A stretch of 5,926 nt of DNA from DATGKK01 sp035294725 (GCA_035294725.1 DATGKK010000025.1:1-5926); one strand, 5' to 3'. Shown: positions 1-5,203, numbered from the stretch's first letter. Notes: generated by a model from the letters alone, not told the origin. A program made the numbers and translations.

Positions 1-222
1 CTCCCGATGTTCCGCTACGTCGTCGAGACCGAGCGGCGCTTCTACCTCGCGAACGAGGTCAAGGTCACTCCGCACTCCTCCTCGGGCACGACCTACTTCG
101 AGGTCGAGCTGAGCGACGCGTGGGTGTGGGACATGTACCGGCCTGCGCGCTTCGTCTCCTCCGTCAGGGTCGTGACCTACAAGGACGTGAACGTCGAGGC
201 CCTCCCGGACAAGGAGTCCTGA
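1..222 (+). CDS. DUF2469 family protein, C-terminal part (5' end outside window)
   Basis: The frame is open from the first base and ends at TGA 220-222. The visible product has an RYVVETERRFYLAN segment, then a DAWVWDMYRPARFV segment and a VRVVTYKDVN segment. From memory this is the signature of the actinobacterial DUF2469 family (Rv2901c type, about 100 residues), whose members begin roughly 30 residues before this window. The ATG at position 7 is therefore probably an internal methionine, and the true start lies upstream. The function is unknown; no membrane segment or catalytic motif is visible. In actinobacteria the gene usually follows rplS, lepB and rnhB and precedes yraN, comM and dprA. 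Here dprA is found 2.3 kb downstream on the same strand, but the genes in between differ. Family assignment is confident; function cannot be given. Confidence 0.9.
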   Translation, partial: LPMFRYVVETERRFYLANEVKVTPHSSSGTTYFEVELSDAWVWDMYRPARFVSSVRVVTYKDVNVEALPDKES

Positions 223-235
223 GCGAGGCCAGCCG

Positions 236-300
236 GGCCGCGGGCGGCCGCGTCGCCTCCCGCCGTGTGTCGAGTGCGTGGCTCGCCGGAGCTCGGTGAG
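236..300. terminator. Hairpins between convergent genes, possible bidirectional terminator
   Basis: The 89-nt gap between two convergent stop codons holds two inverted repeats. One is GGCCGC-GG-GCGGCC at 236-249. The other has arms CTCGCCG (282-288) and CGGTGAG (294-300) around a 5-nt loop, with one G-U pair. Neither is followed by a T-run, as is common for GC-rich actinobacterial terminators. A terminator role is inferred from position and symmetry only. Confidence 0.35.
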
Positions 301-311
301 AGGAAGCTGGC

Positions 312-1016
312 TCAGGCCTCGGCGGTGCCGTCGGTCTGGGTCGCCCAGGGCGTGGGCGGCGCCTCACCGCCTGCCGCCGGAACCGACCACGGGGTCGAGG
401 GCGCCCAGTCGGCGAGCGGCTCGGAGGAAGTCTCGTCGCCGTCGCGAACGATGTCGCTCCACTCGCGGCCGTCCCAGTAGCGCAGCTCGTGGCGGCCGTC
501 GGGGTCGAGGTACCAGCCGAACAACGGCGGCGGCTCCGGGGTGGCGGTGCCCGGAGCGGGTGGCCGCCAACCGCCGGGACCGGGCCTAACGGGCGCACGC
601 TCGGGCCATGGCACCGAGCCGCCGGCCGGGTTCATCGGCTCGGCGGCGGGCCAGGCACCGTACGGCGAGCCTGCCGACCCTGCACCGGGAGCCGGCCATG
701 GGTCCCATGGTGCTCCGGAGCCCGAGCGGGCGCCGAGCTCGGCACCAGGCGGTGTCGCTCCTCGCCCGCCGAAGCCGCCCGTTCCGGCATGGCGGGTGGT
801 GAAGCGAGCGACGAGCTCGAGCAGCAGCCCGTAGAAGGGGAGCAGGGCGGACAGAAATGCCCACACGATGGCGGGCAGCCGCCACGGCGTCGTCCCGATC
901 CGGCGGCGCGTCCAGGTCGCGAGCAGGTAGCCGGCCACGCCGTAGAAGGCCAGCACCACGATGACCTCGGTGGTCGTCGCCACGTTGCCGGTGGTTGCAG
1001 CCAAGAGTGTGCCCAT
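312..1016 (-). CDS. Two-helix membrane protein with C-terminal DUF2510 domain
   Basis: A 234-residue protein. Two hydrophobic helices are visible at about residues 17-36 and 46-68, separated by a short basic turn (TRRRIG). A long Gly/Pro/Ala/Trp-rich, low-complexity linker covers about 75-163. It is followed by a DUF2510-type motif at about 166-190: GWYLDPDG, then RYWDGREW, the spaced W...DP...WDG..W pattern. A second Pro/Trp-rich tail ends the protein. DUF2510 is a short actinobacterial domain found on membrane proteins; its role is not established. The hairpin of helices probably anchors the protein with the linker and DUF2510 on one side of the membrane. The ATG at 1016-1014 is chosen because GGAG lies 5 nt upstream and the helices begin shortly after it; the open frame continues to 1523, but that upstream part is arginine-rich shadow sequence. 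It lies 133 nt downstream of the zinc-ribbon gene, same strand, and converges on DUF2469. The function is unknown. Confidence 0.82.
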   Translation of the reverse strand: MGTLLAATTGNVATTTEVIVVLAFYGVAGYLLATWTRRRIGTTPWRLPAIVWAFLSALLPFYGLLLELVARFTTRHAGTGGFGGRGATPPGAELGARSGSGAPWDPWPAPGAGSAGSPYGAWPAAEPMNPAGGSVPWPERAPVRPGPGGWRPPAPGTATPEPPPLFGWYLDPDGRHELRYWDGREWSDIVRDGDETSSEPLADWAPSTPWSVPAAGGEAPPTPWATQTDGTAEA

Positions 1017-1040
1017 AACCGCTCCGATCGCCTCTGTCAA
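1012..1040 (-). promoter_or_regulatory. Possible promoter overlapping the DUF2510 gene start
   Basis: On the minus strand a perfect TTGACA (1040-1035) is followed after 17 nt by TATGGG (1017-1012), which overlaps the ATG at 1016. The -35 is consensus but the -10 lacks the final T. If used, transcription would begin near 1005, next to an in-frame TTG (1004-1002), giving a leaderless start four codons in. The GGAG before the ATG argues against this, so the call is weak. Confidence 0.22.
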
Positions 1041-1149
1041 GGGTAACGCTTGGGTGCGCCCGGGGCTTCCCGGCTGAAGATGCCCGCAGCAAGTTCTCAG
1101 CAAACTCACAGAGCAAGGGGAGCGGTGGCACAGTGCTGGCGCGCAGGCC

Positions 1150-1407
1150 TCACCGGAGCCCGTGGCGGCTTGCCCGCTCCAGGCAGGGGGAGTGCCAGTG
1201 GCGGCGGAGATCCGCGGCCCCCATCGGCACGACGACGGCGTGGCCCGTTCCCACCCGGATCTCCTGGTTGCACCCCGGGCAGACGTACTCCTTGCGTGCC
1301 TGGAAAGGCTGGACCTTCTGCAGCTCGGCGGTCTGGCCGGTGAGCGGGTCCTGCAGGTAGGTGGCAGGACGGGCCCTCGGGGGCTCGCGCCTTGGTCGTG
1401 GCGGCAT
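1150..1407 (-). CDS. Small zinc-ribbon protein (CPGC ... HWHSPC)
   Basis: An 85-residue basic protein. After an Arg/Pro-rich N-terminus (about residues 1-14) comes a variable segment, then YVCPGCNQEIRVGTGH (C43 and C46), and RRHWHSPC (H70, H72, C75). The CxxC plus HxH..C set forms a likely single zinc site. This layout matches a small conserved actinobacterial family that I recall being loosely labelled ATP/GTP-binding protein, although no P-loop is present here; the label should not be trusted. The role is unknown; an N-terminal basic tail plus zinc ribbon is compatible with nucleic-acid or protein binding, but that is speculation. The ATG at 1407-1405 has no Shine-Dalgarno; a GATAAT box ends 6 nt before it, so the mRNA is probably leaderless. 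The gene is divergent from the crotonase and upstream of the DUF2510 gene on the same strand, which suggests but does not prove co-expression. Confidence 0.8.
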   Translation of the reverse strand: MPPRPRREPPRARPATYLQDPLTGQTAELQKVQPFQARKEYVCPGCNQEIRVGTGHAVVVPMGAADLRRHWHSPCLERASRHGLR

Positions 1408-1443
1408 GGGTGAATTATCTTGCGGCGGTGGGCTCGCTGTTGA
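1392..1443. promoter_or_regulatory. Shared divergent promoter with overlapping -10 boxes, two leaderless starts
   Basis: The patch AATTATCTT (1413-1421) is the only AT-rich stretch nearby. On the plus strand TATCTT (1416-1421) sits exactly 6 nt before GTG 1428, with TTGGTC (1392-1397) 18 nt upstream as a weak -35. On the minus strand GATAAT (1419-1414) sits exactly 6 nt before ATG 1407, with TCAACA (1443-1438) 18 nt upstream. Both genes lack a Shine-Dalgarno. Leaderless transcripts with this spacing are common in actinobacteria. The boxes are seen; promoter activity is inferred. Confidence 0.45.
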
Positions 1444-2198
1444 CCGACCTCTCCGACGGCGTCCTCACCCTCACCTTGAACCGTCCCGAGCGCAAGAACG
1501 CGGTGGACACCGGGCTGTGGCACTCCCTCAACGAGGCCCTCGTCGGCGCTGCGAGCTCACGCGAGGTGAGGGTCGTGGTGGTCACCGGAGCCGGCGGCGA
1601 CTTCTGCGCCGGGGCCGACCTCACCGACCCGTCCGCAGGCGCCGAGCACCAGCTCGTGCGCATGCGCATGATCCACGACGTCGCGATGGCGCTCCACCGG
1701 CTGCCCCAGCCGAGCATTGCCAAGGTCGACGGCGTCGCGGTGGGGGCGGGATGCAACCTGGCCCTCGGCTGCGACCTCGTGGTGGCGAGCGATCGGGCGA
1801 GGTTCTCCGAGATCTTCAGCCGCCGCGGCCTGTCGGTCGACTTCGGCGGCTCGTGGCTGCTGCCCCGCCGGGTCGGGCTGCACCGGGCGAAGGAGCTCGT
1901 GCTGTTCGGGGAGATCATCGGGGCGGCGGAGGCGGAGAGGATCGGTCTTGTGAACCGGGTCGTTCCCGTGGGGGAGCTCGACGGCTTCGTGGCGAAGTGG
2001 GCGGCCCGGCTCGCCGCTGGCCCTCCTCTCGCGCTCAGGCTCTCCAAGGCGTTGCTCGACGACGCCTACGAGTCGTCGCTCTCCACGGCCCTCGACCGCG
2101 AGGGAGCCGCCCAGGCCGTCAACCTCTCGTCCGAGGACGGCCAGGAGGCGATCGCGGCCTTCCTCGAGCGCCGCGAGCCCCGTTTCAACGGGAGGTGA
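1428..2198 (+). CDS. Enoyl-CoA hydratase/isomerase family protein (crotonase fold)
   Basis: With the GTG at 1428 the protein is 256 residues, the usual size for the family. It begins with VLTLTLNRPERKNAV (12-26). The two oxyanion-hole segments are FCAGADL (59-65) and GVAVGAGCNLAL (102-113), which bind and polarise the acyl-CoA thioester. The positions of the two hydratase glutamates (Glu144 and Glu164 of rat mitochondrial enoyl-CoA hydratase) hold N110 and F130 or neighbours. Instead an aspartate, D138, lies in GLSVDFGGSWLLPR, as in PaaG-like isomerases and related crotonases. The enzyme is therefore more likely an isomerase or another acyl-CoA reaction than a true hydratase; the substrate cannot be told. 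It is expected to be cytosolic and to form trimers or hexamers like its relatives. Earlier in-frame starts (TTG 1392, GTG 1398, GTG 1410) would add residues outside the family and overlap the promoter. No fatty-acid gene lies beside it. Confidence 0.9.
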   Translation: MGSLLTDLSDGVLTLTLNRPERKNAVDTGLWHSLNEALVGAASSREVRVVVVTGAGGDFCAGADLTDPSAGAEHQLVRMRMIHDVAMALHRLPQPSIAKVDGVAVGAGCNLALGCDLVVASDRARFSEIFSRRGLSVDFGGSWLLPRRVGLHRAKELVLFGEIIGAAEAERIGLVNRVVPVGELDGFVAKWAARLAAGPPLALRLSKALLDDAYESSLSTALDREGAAQAVNLSSEDGQEAIAAFLERREPRFNGR

Positions 2199-2241
2199 GG
2201 GCGGGGGCTGCGGCGTCTGGCCGGCGTTCGAGCGGCGAGCC

Positions 2242-2281
2242 GGTGACAGCTCTCGCAGAGAGGTGACAGCTCTCGAATAGA
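2242..2281 (+). repeat. Tandem pair of 20-bp direct repeats
   Basis: Two abutting copies, GGTGACAGCTCTCGCAGAGA (2242-2261) and GGTGACAGCTCTCGAATAGA (2262-2281), differ at two positions. The second copy extends into an imperfect dyad: GACAGCTCT (2265-2273), 5-nt centre, AGAGTCGTC (2279-2287), with 7 of 9 pairs plus one G-U. The repeats lie in the noncoding gap where yraN and comM would be expected. They could be paired operator sites, or one end of a lost insertion sequence; IS21-family ends carry short repeated blocks of about this size. No transposase gene is present. Confidence 0.6.
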
Positions 2282-2309
2282 GTCGTCCCACCTGATCGAG
2301 CGGGCCGTG

Positions 2310-2347
2310 CCGGTGCCGGCGCCCACTCCGTGGCGTGCCGACACCGG
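2310..2347 (+). other. Hairpin just ahead of the small ORF before dprA
   Basis: Arms CCGGTGCCGGC (2310-2320) and GCCGACACCGG (2337-2347) pair at 10 of 11 positions around a 16-nt loop. The stem ends 2 nt before the AGGAGG at 2350-2355. No T-run follows, so it is not a typical terminator. It could affect translation of the frame starting at 2361, but that is inference. Confidence 0.35.
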
Positions 2348-2349
2348 TC

Positions 2350-2355
2350 AGGAGG
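2350..2355 (+). promoter_or_regulatory. Strong ribosome binding site AGGAGG
   Basis: A full AGGAGG lies 5 nt before ATG 2361. It is the best Shine-Dalgarno in the window and is the main reason for choosing 2361 over the in-frame ATG at 2307 for the small frame upstream of dprA. Confidence 0.6.
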
Positions 2356-2360
2356 GACGG

Positions 2361-2555
2361 ATGCTTGCTGCGATCGAGTCGCCGGCGCTTGCCGGCCTCG
2401 AGGTTCAACGCGCGCTCGGGCAAGGGCGCGCTCGACGTGTCGGTTCCGGTGTCGCCGCGCCCGGCCGCGAGGTCGGCCCTTCGGCCCTCGCGAGCGCCGG
2501 CGAGCCTCGAGCCACCGGACGGGACCCGGGACGGGCAGGCGGGCGGCGATCATGA
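2361..2555 (+). pseudogene. 64-codon frame opening like ComM, coupled to dprA; probable comM remnant
   Basis: The frame opens with MLAAIESPALAGLE, which resembles the N-terminus of the ComM/YifB family of Mg-chelatase-like AAA+ proteins (a hexameric DNA helicase used in transformation, normally about 500 residues). After about residue 16 the similarity stops. The rest is Gly/Arg/Ala-rich with no ComM Walker motif and lower third-position GC than the neighbouring genes; a neighbouring frame over 2420-2550 has clearly higher third-position GC. The frame ends at TGA 2553-2555, overlapping the dprA ATG as ATGA, the kind of coupling expected if comM once ran directly into dprA. It has a strong AGGAGG. 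It may be a deleted comM whose start signals survive, or a short leader peptide that couples ribosomes into dprA. The ComM match rests on about 14 residues and is tentative. Confidence 0.35.
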
Positions 2556-3925
2556 GAGGGGGGAGCAACGAGGAGGGGGGCCTGTCTCCCGCCGCCGGCG
2601 GGGATCGACCTGCTGGCGAACCCGACGATCTCCGCCACGCCCTCGCCCTTGCGAGCCTGCCGAAGATGACGCCCCAGCGCCTTCGCCGCGTGCTGGCGGG
2701 GCGTCCGGCGGTCGAGGTGTGGGAGGAGGTGGCACGGTCCGCTCCCCGGATCCGGCGCGCGCTCTCCGAGATGCGCTCGCACGCGAACGGCGCGCAGGTA
2801 GCGGGCGAGCCCCGCCGGGGCCGTGGGGAGCCGCCCGGCATCGAGGAGGTGCTGGCCGGGTGGAGCCGCCACGCCCGGCGGCTTCATGTCGAGGCGCTCT
2901 ACGCGTCGACCACGGCCCGAGGCATCGAGGTGTTCCGCCGGGGAGGGCCGGGTTACCCGTGGCGGCTCCTCGGCGACGACGAGGCGCCCGAGGTTCTCTT
3001 CGCCCACGGCGACCTCGGCGCCGCCCGGGGGCCGACCGTCGCCGTCGTCGGCACCCGCCGAGCCACCGGCTACGGGATCGAGGTGGCCTCCGAGCTGGGT
3101 GCCGATCTTGCCCGGGCAGGGGTGTGCGTCGTCTCCGGGCTGGCGGCCGGCATCGATGCCGCCGCCCACGAGGGCGCCCTCGCGAGCCTCGGCGGCGAGG
3201 CCGGGCCCAAGGTCGCTGCACCCGAGGGCGACGGCGGGAGAGCCTCGGGCACCGCCCGCCCGGTGGGTGTGCTCGCCGGGGGCGTCGACGTCGACTACCC
3301 GTTGCGCAACCGCGGGCTGATCGGGAGGGTCCGCGCGGCCGGGGAGGTCGTGTCGGAGGCTCCGCCGGGGGCCCGGGCCGAGACGTGGCGGTTCCCGCTT
3401 CGCAACCGCATCATCGCCGGCCTTTCGCAGGTCGTCGTGATCGTCGAGGCGGGCCTGTCCGGCTGGGCGATACAGACGGTGACGGCGGCCGGGCGCCGGG
3501 GTCGGGAGGTGCTCGCCGTGCCGGGCTCGGTCCGCAGCCCCAGCTCGGCCGGGACGAACGAACTGCTGGCGAGAGGCTGCCGCCCGGCCCGTGACGCTCA
3601 CGACGTGCTCGCCGCCGTCGAGCGGGCGTGCCGGGCCGAGGGCATCCCCGGCCCGGGGCGACCGCCGGGGTCCGACCGTGACGTCGCGCCGGCGGGCCCG
3701 CCGGCGGCGGCCGAGCGACGCCTTGACGGCGAGAGCGCCCGCCGGCTCGAGGGATGCAGCCCCGCGACTCGTGCGGTCCATGCGGCCCTCGGGGTCCAGC
3801 CGGTCCCGGCGGGCTCGCTCTGCAGCTCCACGGGGCTGCGGGCCGACGCCGTCGCTCTCGCCCTCGACGAGCTGCTCGAACTGGGCCTCGCCGAGGCTGC
3901 GGGCGACGGCTGGCGCCGGCGCTGA
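2552..3925 (+). CDS. dprA: DNA-processing protein DprA
   Basis: A 457-residue protein; DprA binds incoming single-stranded DNA in the cytoplasm and loads RecA during natural transformation, and is also found in non-competent bacteria. An N-terminal helical segment (about 25-60) is followed by the Rossmann-like core: VAVVGTRRATGYG (163-174), VVSGLAAGIDAAAH (193-206), GVLAGGVDVDYP (239-250), EVVSEAPPG (265-273), FPLRNRIIAGLS (281-292), VIVEAGLSGW (296-305), and VLAVPGSVRSPSSAGTN (320-336). A Pro/Ala-rich linker (about 362-392) leads to a C-terminal winged-helix-like segment (about 400-457). Two departures are visible: a Gly/Ala/Glu-rich insertion of about 25 residues at 211-236, and SGWAIQTVTAA in place of the usual SGSLITA. 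The ATG at 2552 is chosen because it overlaps the preceding stop (ATGA); upstream codons in this frame are arginine-rich shadow sequence. It converges on ald with 19 nt between stops. Confidence 0.93.
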   Translation: MRGGSNEEGGLSPAAGGDRPAGEPDDLRHALALASLPKMTPQRLRRVLAGRPAVEVWEEVARSAPRIRRALSEMRSHANGAQVAGEPRRGRGEPPGIEEVLAGWSRHARRLHVEALYASTTARGIEVFRRGGPGYPWRLLGDDEAPEVLFAHGDLGAARGPTVAVVGTRRATGYGIEVASELGADLARAGVCVVSGLAAGIDAAAHEGALASLGGEAGPKVAAPEGDGGRASGTARPVGVLAGGVDVDYPLRNRGLIGRVRAAGEVVSEAPPGARAETWRFPLRNRIIAGLSQVVVIVEAGLSGWAIQTVTAAGRRGREVLAVPGSVRSPSSAGTNELLARGCRPARDAHDVLAAVERACRAEGIPGPGRPPGSDRDVAPAGPPAAAERRLDGESARRLEGCSPATRAVHAALGVQPVPAGSLCSSTGLRADAVALALDELLELGLAEAAGDGWRRR

Positions 3926-3959
3926 CGCCCGGCTGGCGTTGTCGTCAGCTGCCGGCGCC
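3912..3959. terminator. Bidirectional hairpin containing both convergent stop codons
   Basis: The left arm is GGCGCCGGC (3912-3920), a bulged G (3921) and CTGACG (3922-3927). A 15-nt loop follows. The right arm is CGTCAG (3943-3948), CT bulge (3949-3950) and GCCGGCGCC (3951-3959). This gives 15 base pairs. The dprA stop (TGA 3923-3925) pairs exactly with the ald stop (TCA on plus, 3945-3947). There is no T-run. The stem is seen; termination in both directions is inferred from its location. Confidence 0.6.
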
Positions 3960-5063
3960 GAGCGCCTTCAGCGGGTCGACCGCCGGCACGCCGAGGGCCT
4001 CGGCGACGGCGTCGTTCGTGCACTCGCCGGCGACGGTGTTCACCCCGCCCCTCAGCACCGGGTCGGAGGCGACGGCCGCCGTCACGCCGTGCTCGGCCAG
4101 CTCGGCCACGTAGGGGAAGGTGGCGTTGGTAAGGGCGTAGGTCGAGGTGTGCGGGACGGCGGCCGGCATGTTGCCGACGGCGTAGTGGAGGACGTCGTGG
4201 ACGAAGTAGGTCGGGCTCTCGTGCGTCGTCTCGTGCGTCGTCTCGATGCAGCCGCCCTGGTCGACGGCGACGTCGACGATGACCGCCCCGGGCCGCATCC
4301 CCGCCACCATGTCGTCGGTGACGACGACGGGCGCCCGTCCACCGGCCACGAGGACCGCCCCGATCACGAGGTCGGCCTCGGCGATCGCCCGCTCGATGGA
4401 GCCCCGGTTGGAGGCGAGGGTCATGATCCGCCCCTGGTGGATCTGGTCGACCCAACGGAGGCGGTCGATGTTGCGGTCGAGGAGGAGGACCTCGGCCTCC
4501 ATCCCCTGGGCGATCCAGGCGCTGTTCCAGCCGACGTGCCCCGCTCCGATCACCACGACGCGGGCCGGCCGGACGCCCGGGACGCCGCCGAGGAGGATGC
4601 CGCGGGTCCCGTTGCGCTTCTCGAGCAGGCTCGCCCCCACCTGGGTCGCGATCCGGCCCGCCACCTCGCTCATCGGCGCGAGCAGCGGGAGGTCGCCCTC
4701 GGCGGTCTGCACGGTCTCGTAGGCGATCCCCGTGGTCTTCGCTTCGAACAGCGCCTTCGCCACGTTCGGGTAGGCGGCGAGGTGGAGGTAGGTGAACAGG
4801 ACGAGGTCCTCGCGCAGGTGGCGGAACTCGGACTCTTGAGGCTCTTTCACCTTGCAGACGAGCTCTGCTGCCCAGGCATCCTCGGCGCTCACCATCCTCG
4901 CGCCCGCCGCCGCGAAGTCGTCGTCCGAGAAGGACGAGCCGACCCCGGCCCGAGACTCCACTCGCACCTCGTGGCCGCGCGCCGTCAGCTCCCTGACGCC
5001 GTCGGGCGTCATCGCCACTCGGTTCTCCGCGGTCTTGACCTCCGCCGGGACTCCGATGATCAC
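3945..5063 (-). CDS. ald: Alanine dehydrogenase
   Basis: This NAD-dependent cytosolic enzyme interconverts L-alanine with pyruvate plus ammonia, serving alanine use and NADH/NAD balance. The product is 372 residues, the family's normal length. Visible landmarks: IIGVPAEVKTAENRVAMTP (2-20) with N14 and substrate-binding R15; CKVKEP (70-75) with a lysine of the pyruvate site; H94 in TYLHLA, the catalytic histidine; GAGHVG (173-178) as the dinucleotide fold; D196 in LLLDRN, which contacts the NAD ribose; D268 in DVAVDQGG, the catalytic aspartate; and N298 in GNMPAAVPHTST. These correspond to R15, H96, D198, D270 and N300 of the Mycobacterium tuberculosis enzyme, offset by two after the start. 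The GTG at 5063-5061 is chosen because GAGGAAGGGG ends 7 nt upstream and the family begins with this IIGVP segment; an in-frame GTG at 5129 would add 22 unrelated residues. Divergent from dxs, convergent with dprA. Confidence 0.95.
   Translation of the reverse strand: MIIGVPAEVKTAENRVAMTPDGVRELTARGHEVRVESRAGVGSSFSDDDFAAAGARMVSAEDAWAAELVCKVKEPQESEFRHLREDLVLFTYLHLAAYPNVAKALFEAKTTGIAYETVQTAEGDLPLLAPMSEVAGRIATQVGASLLEKRNGTRGILLGGVPGVRPARVVVIGAGHVGWNSAWIAQGMEAEVLLLDRNIDRLRWVDQIHQGRIMTLASNRGSIERAIAEADLVIGAVLVAGGRAPVVVTDDMVAGMRPGAVIVDVAVDQGGCIETTHETTHESPTYFVHDVLHYAVGNMPAAVPHTSTYALTNATFPYVAELAEHGVTAAVASDPVLRGGVNTVAGECTNDAVAEALGVPAVDPLKALGAGS
4218..4245 (-). repeat. 12-bp tandem repeat inside ald
   Basis: CTCGTGCGTCGT occurs twice in tandem, plus a partial third copy. 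On the ald strand it encodes TTHE-TTHE (residues 275-282), just after the catalytic aspartate segment. It keeps the reading frame. Homologues have a similar Thr/His-rich loop here, so it is probably a benign short duplication. Confidence 0.6.
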
Positions 5064-5141
5064 CGTTGGACCCCTTCCTCGAGTCGTCGTTGACTGCGGC
5101 TGACCGCCCGTCGCCCCGTCCGAGGTCACAGTCTGCCGGCA

Positions 5142-5167
5142 CCGAGCTAGCCGGACGGCCGGCTCGG
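5142..5167. promoter_or_regulatory. Dyad at the expected ald transcript start, possible operator
   Basis: CCGAGC (5142-5147) and GCTCGG (5162-5167) form perfect outer arms, with partial inner pairing. The element lies directly after the predicted ald start site near 5168, where a bound repressor or activator would act, and could also fold in the leader RNA. Alanine dehydrogenase genes are often controlled by Lrp/AldR-type regulators, but I cannot assign this site to one. Confidence 0.25.
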
Positions 5168-5174
5168 TCGGATC

Positions 5175-5203
5175 ACGCTACCCGTGGCCGTCCCGGCTGT
5201 AAA
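5175..5203 (-). promoter_or_regulatory. ald: Probable ald promoter
   Basis: On the minus strand TTTACA (5203-5198) and TAGCGT (5180-5175) are separated by exactly 17 nt. The first matches the TTGACA consensus at five of six positions, and the second fits the actinobacterial TAGnnT form. Transcription would start near 5168, leaving a leader of about 105 nt before GTG 5063. This is the best-formed sigma-70-type promoter in the window; activity is inferred. Confidence 0.5.

Noticed and set aside
489..1046. Plus-strand frames of up to 185 codons opposite the DUF2510 gene
   Set aside because: They are antisense shadows; the minus strand shows two hydrophobic helices and a DUF2510 motif.
1060..1073. 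CCGGG-GCTT-CCCGG hairpin after the zinc-ribbon gene as a terminator
   Set aside because: Only 5 bp of stem with no T-run; a stem this small is expected by chance at this GC content.
1017..1523. Minus-strand extension of the DUF2510 frame to 1523, giving 403 residues
   Set aside because: The added part is arginine/serine/proline-rich, overlaps the real zinc-ribbon gene and the crotonase start in other frames, and the ATG at 1016 has its own GGAG and begins just before the first helix.
1361..2266. 301-codon plus-strand open frame across the crotonase
   Set aside because: It is an arginine/glycine-rich shadow of the crotonase in another frame, as expected from high third-position GC, with no recognisable domain.
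2405..3781. 458-codon minus-strand open frame opposite dprA
   Set aside because: It is the complement of the clear DprA coding frame and shows only compositionally biased sequence.
3591..5093. 500-codon plus-strand open frame opposite ald
   Set aside because: It is the complement of ald, full of Asp/Arg/His/Gly low-complexity sequence; the minus strand has every alanine dehydrogenase landmark.
3598..5142. 514-codon minus-strand open frame overlapping ald and dprA
   Set aside because: It is an arginine/glycine-rich shadow in another frame with no family similarity.
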